From assembly GCF_051710625.1 (NCBI RefSeq), contig NZ_JBPESN010000041.1, positions 1 through 20,680 on the forward strand: a DNA stretch of 20,680 nt. The letters are read 5' to 3'. The position numbers and the translations under genes were made by a program. Positions 1-7,633 of the stretch are shown one piece after another; positions within the stretch are counted from its first letter, which is position 1; each line of letters opens with the position of its first letter. The notes beneath the pieces were generated by a model. That model saw only the letters and a list, made by a program, of their open reading frames with translations. It was not told where the DNA came from and did no database searches. This DNA is from JBPESN01 sp051710625. GTDB taxonomy: Bacteria; Pseudomonadota; Gammaproteobacteria; Enterobacterales; Enterobacteriaceae.

Positions 1-394
1 CCCCGGACAGCAGACTGCCCATCAAAGCACTGGAAATGGCATGGGAAACGCGTGGTAAACCAGCCGGAGTGATGTTCCACATCGATCAGGGTAACCACTA
101 TACGAGCAGGCAGTTCCGACAGTTGCTGTGGCGTGACCGGATCAAACAAAGCATGAGTCGGCGTGGTAACTGTTGGGATAACAGTCCGATGGAGCGCTTC
201 TTCAGAAGTCCGAAAAACGAGCAGATACCGGTAACGGGCTACATAAGCTTCAGCGAAGGCAGCTCATGAAATTACCGACTATATCGTGGGATAACAGCGC
301 ACTCAAGCCACATGAATATAACGGTGGGTTGCCACCAAACGAATCAGAAAATAGATACTGGAAAAACGCTAACACGGTGCCCAGTTTTAGTTGA
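1..394 (+). pseudogene. IS3-family transposase OrfB, C-terminal fragment, frameshifted
   Basis: This is the C-terminal part of a DDE integrase-type (rve) transposase. The second catalytic Asp lies in HIDQG (usually HSDQG) and the catalytic Glu 35 residues later in PMERFFRS, the D(35)E spacing of IS3 transposases. The frame is open to about 258. Compared with the second copy there is one extra G near 258-260 (AAGGCAG against AAGCAG) and two bases are missing near 281-283 (GGATAACAG against GGATATTACAG). The tail motif PHEYNGGLPPNESENRYWKN is therefore readable only after changing frame. The expected stop is TGA at 392-394. This copy cannot make an intact transposase. Confidence 0.88.
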
Positions 395-402
395 CCACTA
401 CA
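1..402 (+). mobile_element. IS3-family insertion sequence, right part only
   Basis: The window opens inside this element, so its left end and orfA lie outside. The right boundary is set by comparison with the second copy at 19768-20680. The two are near-identical on opposite strands from the window edge to the terminal string GTAGT-GGCCAACTAAAACTGG (one mismatch in this copy). The last CA of this copy is at 401-402, the usual CA end of IS3 elements. Sequence to the right of 402 is kup coding sequence, so the element truncates kup. The final base is ambiguous by one position because kup and the IS can share it. No target duplication can be tested because the left end is missing. Confidence 0.88.
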
Positions 403-592
403 ATCAGAAGCCAGAAACATCAGGGATAAGAAACCAAATACCGCCACGCGTTCAACGCCAAAACCATAATGGCCGGCAAGATATTCACGTAACACGTAAG
501 GTATAGAGAGGACTGGTACCAATATCACCATACACGACGCATATGGCGGCAAGCGTGACCGCCGGCAGCGACTGCTTATGATCTTTATTCAT
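403..592 (-). pseudogene. kup: kup N-terminal remnant (potassium uptake protein), IS-truncated
   Basis: Kup (TrkD) is an inner-membrane low-affinity K+ transporter of about 620 residues. Only the first 65 or so codons remain. Starting from ATG at 592-590 the reading is MNKDHKQSLPAVTLAAICVV, then YGDIGTSPLYTLR, the conserved Kup N-terminus and first membrane segment. After that Arg the frame is lost through a perfect 7-bp tandem duplication (CACGTAA twice, 486-499 on the + strand). In the next frame REYLAGHYGFGVERVAVFGFLSLMF follows. A second indel, one extra base at 414, precedes the expected WLLI. The IS element then replaces the rest. The gene is divergent from ravA, as in E. coli. The identification is firm and the gene cannot be functional. 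Confidence 0.9.
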
Positions 593-834
593 AACTTTTT
601 CTTCGCACTATTTTGTCGTCCAGAAGCATGCGTGGATGCACTTCCTCGAAAACCAAAAGCCCACAGTATGCCTGAAAAATGCCGAAACCCTAATTCTAAT
701 CCTGATTATCCCCCGTTGAAGGGCGATTAATGCAAAAAAAATTGATAACGGATAAAATTAATCGGGCATTTCTTTATAAAATGCGCTGGTTTATTGTGTC
801 GTTTTCACCACTCACAGGGATAACCGATCACACT
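593..834. promoter_or_regulatory. kup-ravA divergent intergenic region
   Basis: This 242-bp spacer separates two divergent gene remnants and should have held both promoters. It is AT-rich between 720 and 790. A perfect 8-bp inverted repeat, CGATTAAT at 724-731 and ATTAATCG at 757-764, flanks an A-rich stretch and could be an old operator or weak hairpin. TATAAAAT at 775-782 is a reasonable -10-like string for ravA, but no well-spaced -35 was found. I see no gene here. Confidence 0.4.
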
Positions 835-2335
835 ATGGCTTCTATGTCCCTTCTGGCGGAAAGAATTTCTCGCCCTTAGCAGCGTGCTGGAAAGCGGGTT
901 GTATGAGCGCCAGCATACTATGCGGCTTTGCCTGCTGGCGACGCTTTCCGGCGAAAGCGTATTTTTGCTGGGACCGCCCGGCATTGCCAAAAGCCTCATC
1001 GCCCGCCGTCTGAAGCTGGCATTCAGCCACGCGCGCGCTTTTGATTATTTGATGACCCGGTTTTTCTACGCCGGAGGAAGTGTTCGGCCCGCTGTCCATT
1101 CGGGTGCTGAAAGAGGATGGCCGCTATCATCGCATGACCCAAGGGCATTTACCGGAGGCGGAAATTGTCTTTCTGGATGAAATATGGAAGGCGGGCCCTG
1201 CAATTTTAAACACCCTGCTTACCGCGATTAATGAACGGCGGTTCCGTAACGGCGTTCAGGAGCAGCCGCTGCGGCTGCGGCTGCTTATTATCGCCTCCAA
1301 CGAATTGCCGGAGGCCGATAGCGGGCTGGAAGCGCTATATGATCGGATGTTAATCCGCCTGTGGCTGGATAAGGTCAAGGAGAAGAGCAATTTTCACGCG
1401 CTGCTGACAAGCCATGGCGACAGGCAGCCGCAGGATGTTCCGGCACAGCTGCGGGTAAGTGACGAGGAATACCAGGATTGGCAACGGCAAATCGACCGGG
1501 TGACATTGCCGGCAGCCTGTTTTGAGCTTATCTATCAACTGCGTCAGCGGCTGGAAGCGTTACCCGATGCGCCTTACATCTTTGATCGGCGCTGGGAAAA
1601 GGCATTGCGCCTGCTTCAGGCTAGCGCTTTTTTAGCGATCAACAAAGTATTACCCCGGTAAATATCATCTTATTGAAAGAGTGCTTGTGGCATGATTCTG
1701 CCAGTTACCAGTTTATCAATCAGCAACTTGAGCTGCTGATGGTGGAGCAGGGCTATCAACAACAGGCGATTTTGATTAAAATTCAGACTTTCAACCGGCA
1801 AAAACGTCAACATATCGCGCAAAGTCAGGCCCAGCGGGCGTTGACCCTTACGCCCGCCAAAACCCTGATGAGCCGTAAACCCCATTACAGCCTGCCGGCA
1901 TCGCTGACCGAGCCGGTATTGACCTTCCTGCTGCAAACGCTGCTGGTATTGCACGATATTCACGTCGACCATCTCACGGTCGAGCGTGATGCCCTGCAAC
2001 AATGGCTGAATAAAGGAGGCGCTTTCAAGGCCCGACTGAATGGTATCGGTTTCGCCCAGGGTGTGGATGCAGGCATTAATGCTCAGCATCAGCTTGAGAT
2101 AATCGATATCAGCCTGCAACCCTCATTGCTGGCGCTGACGGAAACTACGCCGACGCAGGCGATACCGGCAACCTTGCTGGATGACCTTGAGGAAGCCACA
2201 CGCCTTTATCATCAACAGCGGAGCTTGTTTCACGAACAGCAAAACTGTCTCTTTATTACCCGGGAGTGGGCGGCGCGGATTGAAGCCAGTCTGCTGGACC
2301 TCTCCCAGCAGTTAGCCCAGGCCAGGCAGGACTAG
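835..2335 (+). pseudogene. ravA: ravA pseudogene (MoxR-family AAA+ ATPase)
   Basis: RavA is a hexameric MoxR-type AAA+ ATPase that works with ViaA and binds the inducible lysine decarboxylase in E. coli. Nearly the whole protein of about 500 residues is readable, but only across four frames. Starting at ATG 835 the reading MASMSLLAERISR aligns with the family start. An extra C within 873-875 then gives a stop at 877. The next frame carries Walker A (GPPGIAKS) and AFDYLMTRF. An extra T in the run at 1061-1065 shifts the frame again. The third frame holds Walker B (IVFLDEIWK), the sensor-region SNELPEAD and RMLIRLWLDKV. A length change in the T run at 1628-1633 shifts to the last frame, LLKECLWHDSA through ARQD. 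All three indels sit in short homopolymers, so sequencing error is conceivable, but the ruined partner viaA supports true decay. Confidence 0.93.
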
Positions 2336-2341
2336 CGCGCG

Positions 2342-3685
2342 GTGGTGACGCTGGATACGCTTAACCTCCTGTTGTCCATTGATGAGGGACAGCTGCTGGA
2401 TGACATCATTTTAACCTTGCTTGGCAGTTCCACAGGTCGTTTTGTTATTGGAACAGTTTCCAGCGCTGAAGAAAACCTTAATGAAACCGGCGCCGCTGAT
2501 GAAACCGCGACTGGAACAGGCGCTGCGTCAGGGGAAAGTACCTCCCTCGCTTACGCGTGAATTTTATCTCTTTCAACAAAGTCAACTGTAAGATCGTTAC
2601 GTATTTGCCGCCCGGTTGCCGGAAACTCTGACGCGGCTCGCCAGTCGCACATCGCCTTTTTATGCCGAAGCACAAAGACTTTATCAGGCCGCATCAAGGG
2701 AAATAGCGCGTCCAGATAGCGCATTCCAAACCTTATTTTTACAGCGCTGGCGCATCAGTTTGACGCTGCAGGCCACGACGCTACAGCATCAGTTGCTGGA
2801 AAAAGAGCGGGAAAGACTGCTTGACGAGCTACAGCGGCAGTTGGCGATGAGCGGCGCGATGGCGCCGTTGCTGGCGGAGAATCAGCACGCCGCCGCGAGG
2901 CGCACTTTATCGCTGCGCCACACAAGCTGCAGCGCGAAGTGATAAAGCGGGTACGTGAGCCGGCGGTACAACCGAAAGAGATAAGCGGCATCCACCAGAG
3001 CGACGATTTGCTGCGGCTGCTGCCGGGGGAACTGGCCGTTCTCGGTATCGACGAGCTTGAATACGAGTTTTACCGCCGTTCGCTGGAGAAACGGCTTCCG
3101 ACCTACCGCCTGCACGGTGATGCCTGGCAGACGCGACGCATCCTGCAGCCGGCCAGCAGTGAGCAGCACGATCAGCAGCCGCGTGGGCCGATGATTGTCT
3201 GCGTGGATACCTCCGTTTTATGGGCGGCTTCAACGAAGCCTGCGCGAAGGGGTTCTGTTTGGCGCTGATGCGGATAGCGCTGGCCGATAATCAACGCTGC
3301 TTCATCAGCTTAATTCTTTACGGGTCAAGTGGATTACGAACTGACCGCTGACGGCGGCTTGGAGCAAGCTATCCGCTCCCTGGCCCAGTGCTTTCGCGGC
3401 GGCACCGATCTGGCCGCCTGTCTGACGGCCCTGAGCGAAAAGCTCGCCGACCCGGCGTGGCAGGATGCGGATACAGTGGTCATCTCCGATTTTATTGCCC
3501 AGCGCCTGCCTGAAACGGTCCAACTACGCATACGCGAGCAGCAGCGTCATCGCCAGCAACGCTTTCACGCCGTTGCGCTATCGTCGATGGGAAAACCCGG
3601 TATTATGAAGATCTTCGATCACATCTGGCGCTTCGACATCGGAATGAAACAGCGGCTTATGCGCCGCTGGCGCCCTAAAGCGTGA
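2342..3685 (+). pseudogene. viaA: viaA pseudogene (VWA-domain partner of RavA)
   Basis: ViaA (YieM) carries a C-terminal von Willebrand A domain and stimulates RavA. The GTG at 2342, six bases after the ravA stop, gives VTLDTLNLLLSIDEGQLLDD. Damage follows in order. An extra T near 2428 shifts the frame. A nonsense TAA at 2589-2591 falls within QSQL*DRY. Some 40-50 codons are deleted near 2900-2945, joining AENQHAAAR to the VREPA segment. One base is missing at about 3212, inside the MIDAS motif (DTSGS is read as DTSVL). Another frameshift occurs near 3318. The final frame, from 3329, carries the VWA parts RGGTDLAA, VVISDFIAQRLPE and IFDHIWRFD, ending at the normal C-terminus RRWRPKA. This is one of the most degraded genes in the window. 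Confidence 0.93.
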
Positions 3686-3720
3686 TCCCGCGGGCGAGCA
3701 ATGGATCTGCCGCCGGGATC
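3684..3720. repeat. Inverted repeat between viaA and asnC
   Basis: GATCCCG at 3684-3690 and CGGGATC at 3714-3720 form a perfect 7-bp inverted repeat, with extra GC-rich complementarity inside. It spans the viaA stop and the short gap before asnC, where E. coli carries asnA. It may be a terminator remnant without a T run, an AsnC binding site, or chance. Confidence 0.35.
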
Positions 3721-3738
3721 GCCACAGAGGACATCACC

Positions 3739-4200
3739 ATGGCGGAAACTTATCAGCTCGACGCCCTCGATCGCGCCATTTTGCAGATGCTGATGGCCAA
3801 CGCGCGCACCGCCTACGCCGAACTGGCCAAGCCCCTTAACGTCAGTCCCGGCACCGTGCACGTGCGAGTGGAAAAAATAAAACAGGCGGGCATTATCACC
3901 AGGGCGCGGGTGGATATCAGCCCGAAACAGCTGGGCTATGACGTCTGCTACTTTATTGGCATCATCCTTAAAAGCGCCAAGGACTACCCATCGGCGCTTA
4001 AGAAACTGGAGGCGCTGGAAGAGGTGCTGGAAGCCTATTACACCACCGGTCATTACAGTATCTTCATCAAAGTGATGTGCCGCTCCATAGACGCCCTGCA
4101 GCAGGTACTTATCAACAAGATCCAGACTATCGACGAAATCCAATCCACCGAGACGCTGATCTCGCTGCAAAACTCCATCAGCCGGACCATCGTGCCTTAA
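3739..4200 (+). CDS. asnC: Lrp/AsnC-family transcriptional regulator AsnC
   Basis: AsnC is an asparagine-responsive DNA-binding protein. In E. coli it activates asnA and represses its own gene and mnmG. The 153-residue product matches the family length. It has an N-terminal helix-turn-helix (LDRAILQMLMANARTAYAEL, then VSPGTVHVRVEKIKQAGII) at about residues 8-55. A C-terminal ligand-binding RAM domain follows, containing SPKQLGYDV, AYYTTGHYSIFIKVMCRSID and INKIQTIDEIQSTETLI. The ATG at 3739 was chosen because AGAGGA lies just upstream and the N-terminus then aligns; the open frame starts earlier, inside the viaA tail. The gene starts only 53 bases after viaA, so asnA, its main target, is missing. 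It is uninterrupted with no sign of decay. Confidence 0.95.
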   Translation: MAETYQLDALDRAILQMLMANARTAYAELAKPLNVSPGTVHVRVEKIKQAGIITRARVDISPKQLGYDVCYFIGIILKSAKDYPSALKKLEALEEVLEAYYTTGHYSIFIKVMCRSIDALQQVLINKIQTIDEIQSTETLISLQNSISRTIVP

Positions 4201-4206
4201 CAGCGC

Positions 4207-4231
4207 TTGACAATACCCACAATTATCCACA
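4207..4231 (+). promoter_or_regulatory. mioC promoter region with perfect DnaA box
   Basis: TTGACA at 4207-4212 is a perfect -35 hexamer. TTATCCACA at 4223-4231 is a perfect DnaA box just downstream, where it would overlap a promoter. In E. coli the mioC promoter is repressed by DnaA through a box at this kind of position, and its transcription runs into oriC. The -10 is unclear: nothing good lies 16-18 bases after TTGACA, and TACAAT at 4257-4262 lacks a good -35. The DnaA box is certain as a sequence; the promoter reading is inferred. Confidence 0.6.
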
Positions 4232-4291
4232 GGTAGATCCCAGCCGGTACACAGCGTACAATACCGGCTCATTTATTTGACGGGACCATTC

Positions 4292-4742
4292 ATGGCCGAC
4301 GTAACCATCATTAGCGGCAGCACCCTGGGTAGCGCCGAATATGTTGCCGAGCATGGTCGCCGGCATCCTGGAACAGCAGGGGCTGAGCACCGACATCCTG
4401 CACGGTGCCAAACTGGCGGAGTTAAGCACCGAAAATTTGTGGCTGCTGGTCACCTCGACCCACGGCGCCGTCGAATTGCCGGAGAATCTTCAGCCGCTGC
4501 TGGAAGAGTTAGAGGCGCAAACGCCTTCGCTATCCGCGGTTTCCTTCGGCACTATCGGTATCGGCAGCAGCGAATACGATACGTTCTGCGGCGCGATCGA
4601 CACGTCGGATCGTCAGCTTACTTCGCTCGGCGCCAAACGGATCGGTGACGTGCTGAAGATCAACATTACCCAGCATGAAATCCCGCAGGATCCGGCCGAA
4701 GTCTGGGTGGCGGAGTGGATCACGCAAATAAAAGCACGCTAA
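4292..4742 (+). pseudogene. mioC: mioC pseudogene (flavodoxin-like protein), single frameshift
   Basis: MioC is an FMN-binding flavodoxin-like protein of about 147 residues, encoded beside oriC and implicated in biotin synthesis electron transfer. Starting at ATG 4292 the reading MADVTIISGSTLGSAEYVAEH includes the phosphate-binding SGSTLG loop. Two bases are missing just after 4354 (GAGCATGGTCGCC where GAGCATCTGGTCGCC is expected). The rest is read in another frame: LEQQGLSTDILHG, LLVTSTHGAVELPENL, GIGSSEYDTFCGAID and a normal C-terminus ending at TAA 4740-4742. No other lesion is visible, so inactivation looks recent. A sequencing error cannot be excluded. Confidence 0.9.
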
Positions 4743-4793
4743 TATCACTTTTTTTGTGTATAACTCTCGGTAAAAACCGCGGATAATCGGTAG

Positions 4794-4802
4794 TTATCCA
4801 AT
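4794..4802. promoter_or_regulatory. DnaA box, R2-like
   Basis: TTATCCAAT differs from the consensus TTATCCACA at the last two positions. It is embedded in CGGTAGTTATCCA, the context of E. coli R2 (TTATCCAAA). It lies 33 bases left of the perfect box at 4829. Confidence 0.75.
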
Positions 4803-4828
4803 GTATAACCTTTATTACCGCGATCACC

Positions 4829-4837
4829 TGTGGATAA
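4829..4837 (-). promoter_or_regulatory. Perfect DnaA box in mid-oriC
   Basis: TGTGGATAA is the exact complement of the DnaA consensus TTATCCACA. It sits between the R3-like site and the conserved GATCCCAGCTTATAC block. I do not recall a perfect consensus box at this place in E. coli, so this appears to be a stronger site than the E. coli equivalent. Confidence 0.85.
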
Positions 4838-4934
4838 ACAGGACAGAAGATCCCAGCTTATACCGGCGGGGATCACCGATCATTTACAGGCTCAGTGGAT
4901 CGATAATGTCTTGTATCGATTGATTAAACCCGGC

Positions 4935-4943
4935 TTATCCACA
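4935..4943 (+). promoter_or_regulatory. Perfect DnaA box, R1 position
   Basis: TTATCCACA is the exact consensus. It is the box nearest the AT-rich unwinding region, the place of the high-affinity R1 box in E. coli, and has a GATC four bases to its right. Confidence 0.88.
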
Positions 4944-4958
4944 GAGGATCACAATCCT

Positions 4959-5000
4959 AGTAGTAGACATAATAAAAGATCAAAGATCTTTCTTTAATTA
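4959..5000. other. oriC DNA unwinding element with 13-mer-like repeats
   Basis: This AT-rich stretch next to mnmG holds two overlapping sequences on the minus strand that resemble the E. coli origin 13-mers (consensus GATCTNTTNTTTT): GATCTTTTATTAT (4981 to 4969) and GATCTTTGATCTT (4988 to 4976). The palindrome AAAGATCTTT is at 4982-4991. E. coli has three separate 13-mers, whereas here the copies overlap and the segment is shorter. A role as the site of first strand opening is inferred from position and composition. Confidence 0.7.
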
Positions 5001-5018
5001 CCTGCGGATCTTCCGGGC

Positions 5019-5046
5019 TTGTATCCCGCTTAAACTTGAGTAGAAT
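5019..5046 (+). promoter_or_regulatory. Candidate mnmG promoter
   Basis: TTGTAT (5019-5024) and TAGAAT (5041-5046) are separated by 16 bases. The -10 matches TATAAT at five of six positions and the -35 at three of six. The site lies just outside the unwinding element and about 55 bases before the mnmG start, comparable to the E. coli gidA promoter, whose transcription stimulates oriC opening. Confidence 0.45.
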
Positions 5047-5100
5047 CCTCTTCCCCAAGCCCCTTGGCGATCCTTCGCTTTCACGTGAGGTGTTTTTACC

Positions 5101-6990
5101 ATGTTTTATCCCGATCACTTTGACGTCATCATTATTGGTGGCGGCCATGCCGGTACGGAAGTGGCAATGGCGTCGGCACGGATGGGATGCCAAACCCTGC
5201 TGCTGACGCATAACACCGATACGCTTGGACAAATGTCCTGTAACCCGGCGATCGGTGGTATCGGCAAGGGGCATTTGGTCAAGGAAATCGACGCCATGGG
5301 CGGCCTGATGGCTCAGGCTATCGACAAGGCCGGCATCCAGTTCAGAATACTAAACGCTAGCAAAGGACCCGCGGTCAGGGCCACTCGCGCACAGGCGGAT
5401 CGCGTGCTTTACCGGCAAGCGGTACGCGGAGCACTGGAGAACCAGCCTAATCTGATGATCTTCCAGCAGGCGGTTGAGGATCTGATCGTAAAAGGCAACA
5501 GGGTGGTCGGCGCCGTAACCCAAATGGGGCTGAAATTTCGCGCCCGCGCCGTCGTGCTGACCGTGGGAACCTTCCTCGATGGCAAGATCCATATCGGCAT
5601 GGATCATTACAGCGGCGGCCGGGCGGGCGATCCGCCTTCGCTTTCCCTGTCTCGCCGTTTGCGCGAGCTACCTTTTCAGGTCAACCGGTTAAAAACCGGC
5701 ACGCCGCCGCGTATAGATGCGCGCAGTATCGACTTCTCACAGCTGGCGACACAGCACGGCGACGAGCCGCTGCCCGTTTTCTCGTTCCTGGGCTCGGCGG
5801 ATCAGCATCAGCGCCAGATCCCCTGTCATATCACCCATACTAACGAGAAGACCCACGAGGTCATCCGCCAGAACCTGGACCGCAGTCCCATGTACGCCGG
5901 CAACATTGAAGGCGCCGGGCCGCGTTACTGTCCGTCCATTGAAGATAAGGTGATGCGCTTTGCCGATCGCAATGCCCATCAGATCTTTCTCGAGCCGGAA
6001 GGACTGACCAGCAACGAAATTTATCCTAACGGCATCTCGACCAGCCTGCCGTTCGACGTGCAGGTGAAAGTCGTCCACTCCATACAGGGGCTTGAGAACG
6101 CGCGAATCGTGCGGCCCGGCTATGCGATCGAGTATGACTTCTTTGATCCGCGCGATCTTAAGCTGACGCTGGAAAGTAAACTGATCGAAGGGCTGTTTTT
6201 CGCCGGTCAAATCAACGGCACCACCGGCTATGAAGAGGCCGCCGCCCAGGGCATGCTCGCCGGTCTGAACGCGGTCCGGCTGGCCACGGGGAAAGACGGT
6301 TGGTCGCCGCGACGCGATCAGGCCTATCTCGGCGTGCTGGTGGACGATTTATGCACGCTGGGCACCAAAGAGCCCTACCGCATGTTTACCTCGCGCGCCG
6401 AATACCGACTGCTGCTGCGGGAAGACAACGCCGATCTCCGTCTGACGGAAACCGGCCGGCAGCTGGGAATGGTGGATGACGTGCGCTGGGCACGCTTTTG
6501 CACCAAGCAGGAGCAAATTGAGCTCGAGCGTCAGCGCCTGCGCGATATTTGGGTACACCCCAGCAGCGATGGCGTCGAGCAGCTTAATCCGCTGCTCAAA
6601 GCGCCGCTGACGCGCGAAGCCAATGGCGAAGAACTTCTGCGCCGTCCGGAGATGGACTACGCGCGCCTGACCCACCTGGAACGTTTTGGACCGGCGCTGG
6701 CCGACAGCCAGGCGGCAGAGCAGGTCGAAATTCAGATCAAATACCAAGGCTATATCGCCCGTCAGCAGGAGGAGATTGCACGCCAAATGCGCAATGAACA
6801 TACCTTGCTGCCGGCGGCGATGGATTTTAGCGCCGTGTCGGGGCTGTCCAACGAAGTGATCGCCAAGCTCAACAACCATAAACCCCATTCTGTCGGTCAG
6901 GCGTCACGCATTTCCGGCGTCACGCCGGCGGCGATTTCTATTTTGCTGGTCTGGCTGAAAAAACAGGGGCTGCTGCGCCGCAGCGCCTGA
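5101..6990 (+). CDS. mnmG: tRNA uridine-5-carboxymethylaminomethyl synthesis enzyme MnmG (GidA)
   Basis: MnmG is an FAD-dependent enzyme. With the GTPase MnmE it adds the carboxymethylaminomethyl group to U34 of tRNAs reading two-codon sets. The product is 629 residues, the same length as in E. coli. The N-terminal FAD site GGGHAG is at residues 13-18. The MnmG signatures are present: NPAIGGIGKGHL, GPRYCPSIEDK with its conserved Cys (about residue 277) and AGQINGTTGYEEAAAQG (about residues 366-382). The C-terminal helical domain ends ISGVTPAAISILLVWLKKQG. The ATG at 5101 has GTGAGGTG (5084-5091) upstream. The gene is the first beside oriC and is read away from it. It is intact, unlike its downstream neighbour rsmG. 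Confidence 0.98.
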   Translation: MFYPDHFDVIIIGGGHAGTEVAMASARMGCQTLLLTHNTDTLGQMSCNPAIGGIGKGHLVKEIDAMGGLMAQAIDKAGIQFRILNASKGPAVRATRAQADRVLYRQAVRGALENQPNLMIFQQAVEDLIVKGNRVVGAVTQMGLKFRARAVVLTVGTFLDGKIHIGMDHYSGGRAGDPPSLSLSRRLRELPFQVNRLKTGTPPRIDARSIDFSQLATQHGDEPLPVFSFLGSADQHQRQIPCHITHTNEKTHEVIRQNLDRSPMYAGNIEGAGPRYCPSIEDKVMRFADRNAHQIFLEPEGLTSNEIYPNGISTSLPFDVQVKVVHSIQGLENARIVRPGYAIEYDFFDPRDLKLTLESKLIEGLFFAGQINGTTGYEEAAAQGMLAGLNAVRLATGKDGWSPRRDQAYLGVLVDDLCTLGTKEPYRMFTSRAEYRLLLREDNADLRLTETGRQLGMVDDVRWARFCTKQEQIELERQRLRDIWVHPSSDGVEQLNPLLKAPLTREANGEELLRRPEMDYARLTHLERFGPALADSQAAEQVEIQIKYQGYIARQQEEIARQMRNEHTLLPAAMDFSAVSGLSNEVIAKLNNHKPHSVGQASRISGVTPAAISILLVWLKKQGLLRRSA

Positions 6991-7008
6991 TAACGACGGA
7001 AAGCACCG

Positions 7009-7633
7009 ATGCTCAAGACACTGGAGGCGCTGCAGGCGCAAGCGGATATGGCGCTGACCACGGTATAAAAGGATAAACTGCTGGGTTATGTGGCGCTGCT
7101 GCATAAATGGAACAAGGCTTACAACCTGACGTCGGTGCGCTCCCCTGAACAGATGCTTGTTCGCCATATCATGGACAGTATTGTTGTGAATCCGCACTTG
7201 CGCGGGGATCGTTTTATCAATGTCGGCACCGGTTTGGGCTTGCCGGTGCATTCCGTCAGCTATCGTACGTCCTGATGCGCATTTCACCCTGTTGGACAGT
7301 CCGGGCAAGCGCATACGTTTTTTACGCCAGGTATACAGTATGAGCTAGGGTTCGACAATATTACGGCAGTAATAAAGCCGGGTGGAAAGCTTCGCGCCGC
7401 CTGCCGGCTTTGACGGCGTAATAAGCCGTGCTCTCGCCTCGCTCGGCGACATGCTGAGCTGGTGTGCGGCGCTGCCGCGTAAAGAAGAAGGGCGGTTTTA
7501 CGCTCTCAAAGGCCAGCTGTCTGAAACGGAGTAGAACGCGCTGCCGGCAGGTTTTCGGGTTGAATCGGTGATTGGACTTCAGGTGCCGGGCCTGGAAGGC
7601 GAACGGCATATCGCGGTGCTCGCTGCAAATTAA
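7009..7633 (+). pseudogene. rsmG: rsmG pseudogene (16S rRNA m7G527 methyltransferase)
   Basis: RsmG (GidB) methylates N7 of G527 in 16S rRNA using S-adenosylmethionine, and its loss is known to give low-level streptomycin resistance. The gene follows mnmG by 18 bases, as in E. coli. Starting at ATG 7009 the reading meets TAA at codon 20 (7066-7068). Beyond it ALLHKWNKAYNLTSVRSPEQ and MLVRHIMDSIVV are clear. The SAM motif GTGPGLPG has become GTGLGLP, and an extra base near 7247 shifts the frame. PDAHFTLLDSPGKRIRFLRQV follows in the second frame, then another shift near 7333 and one more before SRVESFAPPAGFDGVISRALASL. A second nonsense codon (TAG 7532-7534) precedes the tail VESVIGLQVPGLEGERHIAVLAAN. 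With two nonsense codons and at least three frameshifts it is certainly dead. Confidence 0.95.

Larger units (their letters stand above)
4755..5010. other. oriC: Chromosomal replication origin oriC
   Basis: The mioC-mnmG gap matches the layout of the E. coli origin read from the mioC side. From left to right it has TGTGTATAA (4755-4763, R4-like with one mismatch), TTATCCAAT in the context CGGTAGTTATCCA (4794-4802, R2-like), and TGTATAACC just after it (R3-like). TGTGGATAA (4829-4837) is perfect. The block GATCCCAGCTTATAC (4849-4863) and GATCACCGATCATT (4871-4884) is shared with E. coli as I recall it. TTATCCACA (4935-4943) is perfect and sits in the R1 position. An AT-rich segment (4959-5000) lies next to mnmG. 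Nine GATC (Dam/SeqA) sites start at 4822, 4849, 4871, 4878, 4898, 4947, 4978, 4985 and 5007, with a tenth at 5069. Confidence 0.93.

Noticed and set aside
884..1180. A separate small ATPase gene starting inside ravA
   Set aside because: Its sequence is only the Walker A part of RavA in one of several broken frames; it is a fragment, not an independent gene.
3619..4272. Minus-strand open frame (217 codons) spanning viaA 3' end and asnC
   Set aside because: It is antisense to intact asnC and has no family resemblance or ribosome-binding site.
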